Assembly (NCBI GenBank): GCA_002497245.1
Contig: DANB01000011.1
Location: 62,420-126,419 of the forward strand
Direction of reading: 5' to 3'
DNA: 64,000 nt
Source of the DNA: Euryarchaeota archaeon UBA439
GTDB taxonomy: Archaea > Thermoplasmatota > Poseidoniia > Poseidoniales > Thalassarchaeaceae
The notes beneath the pieces are model-generated. The model searched no databases, was not told where the DNA came from, and saw only the letters and a list, made by a program, of their open reading frames with translations. Below are positions 16,583-25,616 of this stretch, one piece after another; position 1 is the first letter of the stretch, and every line of letters begins with the position of its first letter. The position numbers were made by a program, and so were the translations under genes.

Positions 16583-19500
16583 CTAATCTATGTCTGAATT
16601 ACGTAAAATTATTAAAATTCCAGCAAATGATAGTGATAATACAATAAATAAACCAAACACAATCAATATCGATTTATTATCTGAAAACCAGTTTCCAGTA
16701 ATAGATTCATCAGTTTTATCTAATTTAATTACTAAACTTTGATCGGACACATCTGTTGTAGAAAGATAGATGTCGGTACCTCTAACAAAAATTTCTATCT
16801 CTCCATTGGGTAAACTTGAGCGAGGGAAAATCTCCAATGAATATATTCCATCATTGGAGATTCTGTCGACTCCAACACCATCATCTTTCATTAATATCCA
16901 GTTATTAGATTCACCAATAGGGGCTAATCTACCCATTTTAACCTGAACTGAAGATAAACCATCAGGATCAACTATTGATATTTCCAATACTTGAGGTATT
17001 GGGTCACCGGATTTAGGTACGGCAACTGTATCTGATATTTCATTACCTCTAATAATTGAATAATTCACAAAAGTTGGAGCCTCATTCTCAATAATTAGTA
17101 TTGAACTAATTTCTACTCCATTAATCAAAGATTTAGTAATTAATCTAGAAGAATCATTCCCGTCTATCAATCTAATTGGAACTAATCTCTCACCAGGTGC
17201 AATAATATATGGAACTTGAAATTGTCCCACCCATTTGGAGTCAATTAATGAGAGAGGAATTGATTCTCCACCAGCACTTGTTAATTCTAAAGAAACAGAG
17301 CTTACACCATGGCCATCATTTGCCGATATAGATACATCAACAAAATCTCCTCTTTTCACAACATTCGGTGTGAAACTGATGGATGACATCACCGGAGCAG
17401 GATTAAGAATTACAATATTTGAGGAAAACACTACAGTTTCCCAAAAATCATTAATTTCTATTTCAACTGTCTTATTTCCAAAATCTAGCCCATCTGCTAT
17501 TATTAGAGATGTCCAAACATCGTCATGGATAACAGTATCTCCAAATAATCCTCTATCTGATAATTCAATAATCCCCAATCCAAATTGGGACATATCTACA
17601 AATATGGAAATAATATCATTATCAACATCATCTACTGAAACTTCGAGATGAGCTTGCCCTCCCTCAGTATACAAAAAACCCTCTCTGAATTTTATATTTT
17701 CTAATAATGGAGGAGTGTTTTCTTCGGCAGTGATTATTGAAGGTGAGCGAATCTTATCTAGATTCTGAGTCTCGTAAAAATTAACCTCTCCTTCTAATAG
17801 AGGTAAAGTAATTGAACGATTTACATGATGGAATAGTCCTGCTAATAAGCCTTCATTAATCACACTTCCAGATGCCTCTGTGTTGTTACCATAATCTCCT
17901 ATCCAGTCGATCACATCGACATTATGACCATCTATATTCACTTCCCTACTATCTTGAACAATGATTGATAAAATAAGATCTGAATTTCTAGATAAAATAA
18001 TTTCATCCCCCTGCCTTAATATCTCAGGAATTACACCTGTTTCTTTAGTTATAGGAGATGCCTCAAAGGAACTGGAAGAAGGCCTTTCAACATCAACCTG
18101 GATTGGAGATTCTTCGGGAAAATAATCTGAACTTGAACCATTATCTTCAATATACTGATATCTAACTATTGGATTTTCCCAATAAGATTGAGGTACCGTA
18201 TACTCATATGTAAGATTATGTTCAGCATTTATTTCTTCGTCTACAATCATGAAGACTGATGATACATTTAGCCAATTCTCATTTCTAATTTTATTTACCT
18301 CAAAATTAGTACCTGAAAGATTCTGTTGAGTGGTCTTATCTTCGATTAATCTAATTATCCCAAATGAACCTGAAACATCTCCATCATATGTCCCATCAAC
18401 TCTTAAAGTATCATGAAGAATAAATCCATTTCTATCTTCGAAATGTAAACTATCAACAGTTCCGTTAGTGTAAATATATGGAGCCTCTTCTGAAATAAGT
18501 GCATTAAATTCTGCATTACCGATATACTTCAAAAGATGTTCTTCTTGAACTCCATTTATCCATAGATCTTTGTATCTAAATTCTTCTAATTCAAGATCAA
18601 TATTTCCATCTGCAAAGTCAATAAAGCTTGTAGCATCTGCTTCTAAATTTATATTCTGATATTCACGTAAACCGTCTGAATCTAAAGACTCGAAGTAAAA
18701 TGAAGAGATATCGCCTGAGATAAATAGAGATTCATTGTCTGAATTATCTAGAAAATATAACATTCCATGGCCATCAACTAACAAATGCTCAGTGTAACTA
18801 TCTTGTAACAATGTACGATTATAAAATGCTTCAGTCACATTTACCGAGATATTCAACCCATCCTGAATAGTCAATAAATTTCCTTGTCCACGCATCTCAA
18901 ACTCCTGCCCAACTAATTCTTCGTCATAATAAGTCTGGTTTAACCAGACCTTGTCTAAATCGAGTTCAATATCCATATTATCAAAATTATATAGTTCAAA
19001 ACTTCCAGAACCTAATTCATTTGATGTGAGACTCGGACCTATTCTTTGCTGCCAACCTCTACCTTCAAAAATAAGATTGGAACTGGACTCAGAAGTTCCT
19101 AAAATATTATTTTGCCATGTTCTATTGCTGGTCACTTCATGATCTGCTATTGGTTGATTCCAATTTGTGACTCTAATAGAACGGCTACAAGATGCTTCCA
19201 AAGTTTCAATCGAAATCTCAATTTCATCCATGAACATAGGTTCTTCAGGCAGAATAATATCAATTTCTCCACCAGCTAAAATAACATTAGAATTAAAGTT
19301 ACTTCCTATTGTCTGGTTAGCACGTAAATGACTTATTGACGTGTCTACTAAGTGAGGTGTGGTGCCATTAACAAAAGAGGGAGAGAAAGACACTACATAA
19401 CGGTGTATAATTAGTGGATTATATACCGAGAAATTACCATCAGCATCCATTACTGGGAATTGATCTACTCCCCAATCAGCAAGTATTTCACACTCTATAA

Positions 19501-19588
19501 ATTCATTTTCTTCAGCAGAAACCAATGATGAAAAACTACTAAACAATAAAATAAAAATAATGAAAAAAGCTTGTTGGATGCTTTTCAT
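16583..19588 (-). CDS. Large secreted, C-terminally anchored Ig-like/beta-sandwich protein
   Basis: About 1001 residues from MKSIQQAFFI. The N-terminus is a signal peptide (hydrophobic FFIIFILLFSSFSSL, cleavage likely after VSA near residue 25). One membrane helix near the C-terminus (SILIVFGLFIVLSLSFAGILIIL) leaves a short cytoplasmic tail. The body is rich in Asn, Ser, Glu and beta-branched residues, with many N-x-S/T sequons. It includes Ig-like pieces such as DDVDNDIISIFVDMS and DPDGLSSVQVK, and two related segments ending in DDVWTS and DGIYSLE. No catalytic motif is seen. It is probably a surface or S-layer-associated protein. The start 14 codons upstream is less likely because the signal peptide would be displaced. 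Confidence 0.85.
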   Translation of the reverse strand: MKSIQQAFFIIFILLFSSFSSLVSAEENEFIECEILADWGVDQFPVMDADGNFSVYNPLIIHRYVVSFSPSFVNGTTPHLVDTSISHLRANQTIGSNFNSNVILAGGEIDIILPEEPMFMDEIEISIETLEASCSRSIRVTNWNQPIADHEVTSNRTWQNNILGTSESSSNLIFEGRGWQQRIGPSLTSNELGSGSFELYNFDNMDIELDLDKVWLNQTYYDEELVGQEFEMRGQGNLLTIQDGLNISVNVTEAFYNRTLLQDSYTEHLLVDGHGMLYFLDNSDNESLFISGDISSFYFESLDSDGLREYQNINLEADATSFIDFADGNIDLELEEFRYKDLWINGVQEEHLLKYIGNAEFNALISEEAPYIYTNGTVDSLHFEDRNGFILHDTLRVDGTYDGDVSGSFGIIRLIEDKTTQQNLSGTNFEVNKIRNENWLNVSSVFMIVDEEINAEHNLTYEYTVPQSYWENPIVRYQYIEDNGSSSDYFPEESPIQVDVERPSSSSFEASPITKETGVIPEILRQGDEIILSRNSDLILSIIVQDSREVNIDGHNVDVIDWIGDYGNNTEASGSVINEGLLAGLFHHVNRSITLPLLEGEVNFYETQNLDKIRSPSIITAEENTPPLLENIKFREGFLYTEGGQAHLEVSVDDVDNDIISIFVDMSQFGLGIIELSDRGLFGDTVIHDDVWTSLIIADGLDFGNKTVEIEINDFWETVVFSSNIVILNPAPVMSSISFTPNVVKRGDFVDVSISANDGHGVSSVSLELTSAGGESIPLSLIDSKWVGQFQVPYIIAPGERLVPIRLIDGNDSSRLITKSLINGVEISSILIIENEAPTFVNYSIIRGNEISDTVAVPKSGDPIPQVLEISIVDPDGLSSVQVKMGRLAPIGESNNWILMKDDGVGVDRISNDGIYSLEIFPRSSLPNGEIEIFVRGTDIYLSTTDVSDQSLVIKLDKTDESITGNWFSDNKSILIVFGLFIVLSLSFAGILIILRNSDID

Positions 19589-19647
19589 GATAAACTCTAG
19601 GAGAATATGCTTTTGAAACTTAGGTATCAATGATTTTTATAATGTCT

Positions 19648-20064
19648 CTAGAATAATGGTTCTTCCCAATCATCTTCTTCTCCAGATCTCTCTTTCCAGA
19701 GATTTGCAGGCATGTCATCATATATACCAGCATAAGGATCTTCATCATCAACCTTTTTTCCTCTCATCTCCATTGCAGCAAGAGCGAATGCCTCGGCTGT
19801 AGATTTAAACTTCCAATAATGGATTCTCCATTCTCTTCCATCCCATAATGTTGTCTCTTCAGATTCTGTAGTCAATAGATCGTAATCTTGTAACTGATAG
19901 AAAAGATTACGATCATTAGGTTCTAGTGCGTTATCAATTATTCGATTTGAGAAACCAAAAAAACCCAATGCATGCTCAGCAATACCTTCAGCCACGACAG
20001 TTTCCATATCTTCGTCAACTTTACGGCGAATGGCCTGAGTTAATTGTGCAAGTGTCAAACCCAT
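19648..20064 (-). CDS. DUF6015-like conserved archaeal protein
   Basis: A 138-residue soluble protein. Its core (ALGFFGFSNRIIDNALEP, then FYQLQDYDLLTTESEETTL and DGREWRIHYWKFK) resembles a family I remember from Thermoplasmatota as DUF6015, of unknown function. An N-terminal helical segment LAQLTQAIRRKVDEDM comes first, and an acidic tail ending in EEPLF follows. The predicted helix-strand mixture might be a small winged-helix-like domain, but no DNA-binding motif is clear. It is divergent from the ureohydrolase gene, separated by about 120 bases if that gene starts at 20185. The family name is from memory and should be treated as tentative. Confidence 0.7.
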   Translation of the reverse strand: MGLTLAQLTQAIRRKVDEDMETVVAEGIAEHALGFFGFSNRIIDNALEPNDRNLFYQLQDYDLLTTESEETTLWDGREWRIHYWKFKSTAEAFALAAMEMRGKKVDDEDPYAGIYDDMPANLWKERSGEEDDWEEPLF

Positions 20065-20184
20065 ATCACCGACTCCGATATATATTCCATGGATGGGTGT
20101 GACTTATCAACCATACTTTATTACGATTACAGATTTGATTTGAATCCCGAAGCCATTAATCGGGAGAAGCGAGTCGTAATCATC

Positions 20185-21111
20185 ATGGAAGAGTCTGGCA
20201 AGATGACTTTCTTGGGCCTAGAAGAAAATGAAAATGGCCCTTATGACATTGTAATTTTACCCATACCTTATGAAATGACAACAAGCTACAAGGAAGGAAC
20301 TGAATTTGGACCAGAGGCGTGCATTAGTGCAAGTTCACAGGTGGAATTATTTGATGAATTATTAGATGATGACCTTCCTTGTGGTTTCAAGTTATTCACC
20401 TCAGATAATTGGAATAATGAGGTGTCAAGTCTCAAAGAAGCTTTAGAAAGTATTGAAAGATTTTCTTCAAAGTGGGTTAATGGTGAACAATTTCCAATAT
20501 TTTTAGGTGGCGAACATGGCATATTATTACCAATAATTAGATCTCTAAAAAAACATCCAAAAATTGAAGGAGAACTAGAAAAATTAACTATTGTACAAAT
20601 TGATGCACATGCGGATTTAAGAGATGAATTGAATGGAGAAAGATTTTCTCATGGAACTGTGATTAGAAGATCTTTAGATGAAGGTGTAGGTAAAATAGTC
20701 CAGATAGGTATCAGAGCATATTGTTCGGAAGAAAAAGAAATAATTGAGAGTGATAGAAGAGTGAATACATGGTTTGCCAGAGATCTAATTAGTATAGATT
20801 CAGAAGACTCAAATTGGAACGAAATGATTGATCAAATCAAGAACTTATCAGGACCCATATGGCTTAGTTTCGATATTGATGGATTAGATGGCATTCTAGT
20901 TCCAGCAACGGGAACCCCAGTCCCCGGAGGATTATCATTCTGGGGAGCAAATAAAATAATACAAGAATTATTTAATGCTAAAAAATCACAAGTAATAGGT
21001 GCAGATGTTAACGAAATATCAACTTCACCAGGCACTAACCTGACAGAATTTTCCGCAGCTTTAATTGCTACAAAGATTATAGCTTGCCATATAATGAGTA
21101 CGAAAGGATAA
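20185..21111 (+). CDS. Agmatinase/arginase-family ureohydrolase
   Basis: A binuclear manganese hydrolase of the ureohydrolase superfamily. In this numbering the metal ligands are H111 (GGEHG), D140, H142 and D144 (DAHAD), and D230 and D232 (SFDIDGLDG), so the site is complete. The family releases urea from agmatine, arginine or related guanidino compounds; archaeal members with GGEHG usually act on agmatine in polyamine synthesis. The usual DPxxAP after the last aspartates is here DGILVP, a small departure. The ATG at 20185 (MEESGKMTFLG) is chosen by family alignment. Longer frames start at 20044 or 20089 and would overlap the divergent gene's promoter. Confidence 0.88.
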   Translation: MEESGKMTFLGLEENENGPYDIVILPIPYEMTTSYKEGTEFGPEACISASSQVELFDELLDDDLPCGFKLFTSDNWNNEVSSLKEALESIERFSSKWVNGEQFPIFLGGEHGILLPIIRSLKKHPKIEGELEKLTIVQIDAHADLRDELNGERFSHGTVIRRSLDEGVGKIVQIGIRAYCSEEKEIIESDRRVNTWFARDLISIDSEDSNWNEMIDQIKNLSGPIWLSFDIDGLDGILVPATGTPVPGGLSFWGANKIIQELFNAKKSQVIGADVNEISTSPGTNLTEFSAALIATKIIACHIMSTKG

Positions 21112-21200
21112 TGATCGTAAATACTTTATTAATTCGAATAATTGATCCCATATTTAATCAAATATGCTCTGAAATTGAAACTTTGTGATGCAATTCTTTG

Positions 21201-21208
21201 TATAATTG
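21201..21208 (+). promoter_or_regulatory. TATA-like promoter of the leucyl aminopeptidase gene
   Basis: TATAATTG starts 25 bases before the chosen ATG at 21226. This is the archaeal TATA-to-start distance expected for a leaderless mRNA, and it favours that ATG over the longer reading frame. Confidence 0.55.
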
Positions 21209-21225
21209 AATATTATCGCAAATAC

Positions 21226-22734
21226 ATGCATGTAACAGTTAGTGAATTTTTAGAAACCGGAGACATTATGATTATTCCTCTTTTTCAAGATACGGAAAAG
21301 GCACCAAATAATTCGACAATAGGTTTGAGTAGGAGTGCAAGTATTGCTGTAAAATCCGCGATTTCTAGTGACGGTTTTGACGGAAAGGAAAAATGTCAGA
21401 TTTCAATATGGACGAAAGAATGTCAAATAATACTTTTAGGAGTTGGCGATAAAAATAAATTGACCCCTAAGAAATCTAGAGATTTTGGTGCGAAATGCTT
21501 TAGCAATCTTCCAAATAATCAAGGAAGGAATGTTGTTATCAGATTTACTGCAGGATGGAATAATCAAAATATGGCATCATTTGCAGAAGGAATGATACTA
21601 AGAGATTATTCATTTGATAAGTATCAAAAAAAGAAAGACGAGAAAAATGATAGTGAATGGTCAATAATTTGTCAAACAACAAAAAGATATACTAAAGATC
21701 TCGATTTAGAGATAAATAGACTTTCTTCCATAGCTACTGGTGTGCACCTTGCTAGAGACTTAGGAAATGAACCTGCAAATCGACTTTATCCTGAAGAGTT
21801 TGGAAGAAGAGCATTAGAATGGTCCAAAGGAAAAGAAAATGTTGAAGTTGAAGTCTGGAACTTCTCTCGTCTCAAAGAAGAAGGAATGAATGGACTCATT
21901 GAGGTTGGAAAAGGAAGTGTACATAAGCCATGTATGGTATTCTTCCGTCTTAATCCTACTACAGAGACCAATAAACAAGTTCCTTGTATTGTAGGTAAAG
22001 GTATTACTTTTGATTCTGGAGGAATTTCAATCAAAGGTAGTGCAGGAATGGATGAAATGAAATTAGATATGCATGGTTCTGCTACTGTTTTTGGACTCTT
22101 TCAGGCTCTTCATGCAACCGGTTACAAAGGTCGAGTTAATGGAATAACATGTATGGCAGAGAATATGCCAAGTGCTGAAGCATATAGGCCGGGAGACGTC
22201 ATAGACACATATTCTGGAAAAACTATCGAGGTCCTAAATACAGATGCTGAAGGACGTAACGTACTAGCAGATGGGCTTTGGAAGGCCAGTGAATTAAATC
22301 CATCTTACATCATTGATTTAGCAACATTAACCGGATCAATTGTAGTGGCTCTTGGCCATGAAGCAACAGGATTATTTTCGAACGATGATTCATTATCTGG
22401 AAGAATTAAGAAGGCAGGGGATGAAGTTGATGAAATTTGTTGGCCTATGCCATTGTTACCTGCATTTGAAAAACAAATGACTTCCTCTAAAATCGCAGAT
22501 GTAAGAAATCAAGGAAAAGGCAGATGGGGGGGAGCAATTCAAGCTGCAGGATTCTTGAAACAATTTGTCCAAGAACGCGAAGGTGAAAACGGAGAAAAAT
22601 CCCAAATCCCATGGGCACATCTAGATATTGCAGGAACTGCAGGAATTTGGGGTGGAGAGTCAAATGCAACTGTTAGCCATGGAGCTACGGGAATACAAGT
22701 TCGGACTCTACATCGATTAATAACGAGTAAATGA
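21226..22734 (+). CDS. pepA: Leucyl aminopeptidase (M17 family)
   Basis: A cytoplasmic two-metal aminopeptidase that removes N-terminal residues from peptides. Counting from MHVTVSEFL, the five metal ligands are K258, D263, D281, D340 and E342. They lie in KGITFDSGG, KLDMHG and NTDAEGR, and their spacing (5, 18, 59, 2) equals that of E. coli PepA. The catalytic ATLTGSIVVALG block follows. The N-terminal about 160 residues form the usual regulatory domain. The upstream frame to 21142 would add 28 non-family residues that contain the promoter region. Length 502 residues, normal. PspC ends six bases downstream on the other strand. Confidence 0.96.
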   Translation: MHVTVSEFLETGDIMIIPLFQDTEKAPNNSTIGLSRSASIAVKSAISSDGFDGKEKCQISIWTKECQIILLGVGDKNKLTPKKSRDFGAKCFSNLPNNQGRNVVIRFTAGWNNQNMASFAEGMILRDYSFDKYQKKKDEKNDSEWSIICQTTKRYTKDLDLEINRLSSIATGVHLARDLGNEPANRLYPEEFGRRALEWSKGKENVEVEVWNFSRLKEEGMNGLIEVGKGSVHKPCMVFFRLNPTTETNKQVPCIVGKGITFDSGGISIKGSAGMDEMKLDMHGSATVFGLFQALHATGYKGRVNGITCMAENMPSAEAYRPGDVIDTYSGKTIEVLNTDAEGRNVLADGLWKASELNPSYIIDLATLTGSIVVALGHEATGLFSNDDSLSGRIKKAGDEVDEICWPMPLLPAFEKQMTSSKIADVRNQGKGRWGGAIQAAGFLKQFVQEREGENGEKSQIPWAHLDIAGTAGIWGGESNATVSHGATGIQVRTLHRLITSK

Positions 22735-22739
22735 GAAAA

Positions 22740-22973
22740 TTACTCCTGAGGAGATATTAAAAAAATAATAAGATAAACAATTGCTAAACTACCACCTGTA
22801 AATATTGTAAATAAAGAGAATAGAACTCTTGAAGTTAGAGAAGTTATTCCTAATTTCCTAGCAAGTCCTGAGCAGACACCCAGAATTATTCTGTCATCAA
22901 TTGGTCTTACAAATGGTTTAGCACCAATTCTAATCTTCTTAAGTGCAGAACCTTCATCCATCAGATCACTCAT
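22740..22973 (-). CDS. PspC-domain small membrane protein
   Basis: A PspC domain occupies most of this 77-residue protein. [24 protein letters not shown] is followed by a hydrophobic helix ([25 protein letters not shown]) and a short tail. PspC proteins take part in membrane-stress responses in bacteria; archaeal members are little known. The start at 22973 overlaps the end of dnaK by eight bases in another frame, implying translational coupling. A start at 22961 (MDEGSALKK) is also possible. The link with dnaK suggests a shared stress operon. Confidence 0.82.
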   Translation of the reverse strand: MSDLMDEGSALKKIRIGAKPFVRPIDDRIILGVCSGLARKLGITSLTSRVLFSLFTIFTGGSLAIVYLIIFLISPQE

Positions 22974-24846
22974 CGGTATCGTCATCATCTGAATCTAAAA
23001 CTTCAAAATCGGCCTCTACAACATCACCTTCTTCAGACTCATTACCTTCATCTGAAACCTCTGCGGATGCTGCTTCGTACAATTTAGATGATAAACGATG
23101 CATTAATTCTTCTAACTCTTGTATTCTTGATTGGATACCTGTTTCATCTAAGTCTTCATCTGGAACTGGTTTTTCATCTGAGATGATTAAAGATTCCAAT
23201 TCTTTCAACTTTTCTAAAACAGGGCTAACTACTTCCTCAGATAATTTCTCTTTCGTCTCATCAATTGTTCTTCGAGTTTGGTATACTATACTATCTGCTG
23301 TATTTCTTAGTTCAACTCTAGCTTTTTTACGTTTATCTTCTTCAGCAAATTCTTCGGCATCGCTTATTTTTTGTTTGATTTCTTCTTCGGATAATGATGT
23401 TTGACTCTCAATTTTAATTGATTGTTCGGTACCTGTACCAAGATCCTTTGCAGAAACATTCACAATACCATTAGCATCGATATCAAATGTAACCTCAATT
23501 TGAGGCAAACCTCGTGGAGCAGGTGGAATACCCATAAGATGGAATCTGCCAAGGGTTATGTTATCATTAGCAAACTCTCTCTCGCCTTGGAGAACATGCA
23601 CTTCGACTGCTGGTTGATTGTCTGCTGCAGTTGAGAACGTTTCCGAACGCCTGGAAGGGATCGTTGTATTTCTTTCAATCATTGTAGTCATAATTCCACC
23701 TAATGTTTCTATTCCTAAAGTCAAAGGAGTTACATCAAGAAGAAGAACGTCAGTAACTCCTTCATCGCCGACAATAATTCCTGCTTGTAGTGCTGCCCCT
23801 AAAGCAACTGCTTCATCAGGATTAATACCCTTGAAAGGAGATTTTCCTACTTCTGATTCTATAGCCTCCTGGACAGCAGGAACTCTAGTTGAACCACCTA
23901 CAAGAATCACCTTATCAACATCCCCCTTGCCTATCCCTGCATCCTTCATTGCTCTTCTTGTTGGAGCCATTGTTCGCTCGACTAAGTCTGAAATTAAATC
24001 TTCAAACTTAGCTTTAGAAAGTGAAAGATCCAGATGTTCAGGCTGACCATCTTTCATTGTAATAAATGGTAAGTTTATCTGGGACATTGAAGTACCAGAC
24101 AACTCAATTTTAGCCTTTTCTGCAGCCTCACGTAAACGACTCATTGCTTGCATATCTTTTGTTAAATCAATTCCTGAAGATTTCATATATTCGCTAGTTA
24201 TCCATTCAACGATTACTTGATCAAAATCATCACCACCAAGCCTATTATCCCCACTTGTTGCCTTTACTTCAATTTGCGGTTGGCCATCAACTTGGTAAAT
24301 CTCTAGTACAGAAACATCGAATGTACCTCCACCTAAATCATAAACTAGAATTGTCTGATCTTCGTCCTTATCTACCCCATAAGCTAGAGCTGCTGCTGTT
24401 GGTTCATTGATTATACGAAGTACTTCTAGACCAGCAATTCTGCCTGCATCTTGAGTTGCCTTTCTTTGAGCATCAGTAAAATAAGCTGGACAAGTTATCA
24501 CTGCCTGATTAACTTCTCGACCTAGATATGATTCAGCATCAGCCTTTAATTTCTGTAAAATGAAGGCGGATACCTCTTGTGGAGTATATTCATTATCATC
24601 AATATTCTGAACCCAATCAGTACCCATTTCCCTCTTAACTGAAAGAATGGTTCTCTCAGAATTTGTTACTGCTTGTCTTTTAGCAGTAACACCTACTAAT
24701 CTTTCACCGTCCTTGCTAAACGCAACGACAGAAGGAGTCGTCCGAGACCCCTCTGAATTGGCTATTACCACTGCCTGGCCTCCTTCAAGAGTTGCTACAC
24801 AGCTGTTTGTCGTTCCAAGATCTATTCCTATTACAGGTCCACCCAT
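22966..24846 (-). CDS. dnaK: Hsp70 chaperone DnaK
   Basis: An ATP-driven protein-folding chaperone of about 626 residues. The nucleotide-binding domain shows [12 protein letters not shown] at the N-terminus, [27 protein letters not shown] and [11 protein letters not shown]. The substrate-binding domain begins near [14 protein letters not shown] and includes GREFANDN-type strands. It is followed by a helical lid and an acidic tail (SDDDDTDE). The ATG at 24846 follows AGGAAGTGA, so the GTG nine bases earlier is a less likely start. The gene lies 17 bases after the Hsp20-like gene and is followed by overlapping pspC. No grpE or dnaJ is adjacent, unlike many archaeal dnaK loci. DnaK in archaea is generally held to be of bacterial origin. 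Confidence 0.97.
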   Translation of the reverse strand: MGGPVIGIDLGTTNSCVATLEGGQAVVIANSEGSRTTPSVVAFSKDGERLVGVTAKRQAVTNSERTILSVKREMGTDWVQNIDDNEYTPQEVSAFILQKLKADAESYLGREVNQAVITCPAYFTDAQRKATQDAGRIAGLEVLRIINEPTAAALAYGVDKDEDQTILVYDLGGGTFDVSVLEIYQVDGQPQIEVKATSGDNRLGGDDFDQVIVEWITSEYMKSSGIDLTKDMQAMSRLREAAEKAKIELSGTSMSQINLPFITMKDGQPEHLDLSLSKAKFEDLISDLVERTMAPTRRAMKDAGIGKGDVDKVILVGGSTRVPAVQEAIESEVGKSPFKGINPDEAVALGAALQAGIIVGDEGVTDVLLLDVTPLTLGIETLGGIMTTMIERNTTIPSRRSETFSTAADNQPAVEVHVLQGEREFANDNITLGRFHLMGIPPAPRGLPQIEVTFDIDANGIVNVSAKDLGTGTEQSIKIESQTSLSEEEIKQKISDAEEFAEEDKRKKARVELRNTADSIVYQTRRTIDETKEKLSEEVVSPVLEKLKELESLIISDEKPVPDEDLDETGIQSRIQELEELMHRLSSKLYEAASAEVSDEGNESEEGDVVEADFEVLDSDDDDTDE

Positions 24847-24863
24847 TTTATTCACTTCCTATT

Positions 24864-25466
24864 TCAATTATCATTTCTAATATCGAATATAACATCAAGT
24901 ATGCCATTATTTAGGCTCCATTCAACAATCTGACTTACAGGTTCGGTTAAATCAAATCTCTTAAAGGGCCTTAATTGAGTTGTTTTCATCAACTGAAATG
25001 CCCTACCAGAATCTATCAAATTAATCTCTAATTCCGACTCTACAATATCTAATTCACGAGAAATGTCTACCGTTGCATACATTCTATCTTCATGAATATG
25101 GATGTCGACTTGAAGTTCTTCTTCATTATTCTCTTCTTGATTTAATTCAGCATCAACTACTGGAGTAGGAGTATTTACTTGTATGTTAACTCCCATGTTC
25201 CTGAACAATTCTGAAAAACCATCCGGGCCATTCAACATTGATTCCATAGTTTTTCTAAAATCATCGGAATTGCCATTTATGTCAATTTTCATATCCTGAT
25301 TAGATAGTTTCTCTGGATCAATACCCATTTTTTCGAATTGATCACGTACTTGGGAAAGCATATTTCTAAGAATGTTAATATCTATTGGCATACCCATGTC
25401 AGAAAACATTCGTGCCATTTCTTTGAGCATTTGCTCTTCCCATTCATCTCCACTATTTTCATCCAT
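24864..25466 (-). CDS. Hsp20/alpha-crystallin-like protein upstream of dnaK
   Basis: About 200 residues. The first 110 are helical and Met/Asp-rich, with EEQMLKEMARMFSDMG. The last 90 look like a divergent alpha-crystallin or CS fold: ELQVDIHIHEDRMYATVDIS, then VESELEINLIDSG, and finally SLNNGILDVIFDIRND, which matches the NNGVL strand of small heat-shock proteins. It would hold unfolded protein for DnaK. The identification rests on strand pattern, so confidence in the family is moderate. The ATG at 25466 lies close to the expected transcript start from a TATA box at 25491-25500. It is divergent from the thermosome gene. Confidence 0.72.
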   Translation of the reverse strand: MDENSGDEWEEQMLKEMARMFSDMGMPIDINILRNMLSQVRDQFEKMGIDPEKLSNQDMKIDINGNSDDFRKTMESMLNGPDGFSELFRNMGVNIQVNTPTPVVDAELNQEENNEEELQVDIHIHEDRMYATVDISRELDIVESELEINLIDSGRAFQLMKTTQLRPFKRFDLTEPVSQIVEWSLNNGILDVIFDIRNDN

Positions 25467-25490
25467 ATTTGCCACTACTTAACTCGAGGT

Positions 25491-25500
25491 TGTATAGTGG
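25491..25500 (-). promoter_or_regulatory. TATA-like promoter of the Hsp20-dnaK-pspC operon
   Basis: On the minus strand CCACTATACA lies about 28 bases upstream of the ATG at 25466. This suits a leaderless or nearly leaderless heat-shock transcript running through dnaK and pspC. Confidence 0.5.
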
Positions 25501-25616
25501 GAAGGTACTATCCTTTATGAACCTCTCGTTTTGAATTCTTTTGTAAATAAGAATTGATTAGAAATGTTATTGTCACGGGAGCGGTTTCAAATCTGTTAGG
25601 TTACTCGCGAGGTTGT

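Noticed and set aside
22943..23404. Serine-rich plus-strand frame
   Set aside because: It mirrors the acidic C-terminal region of dnaK and has no start signal or family.
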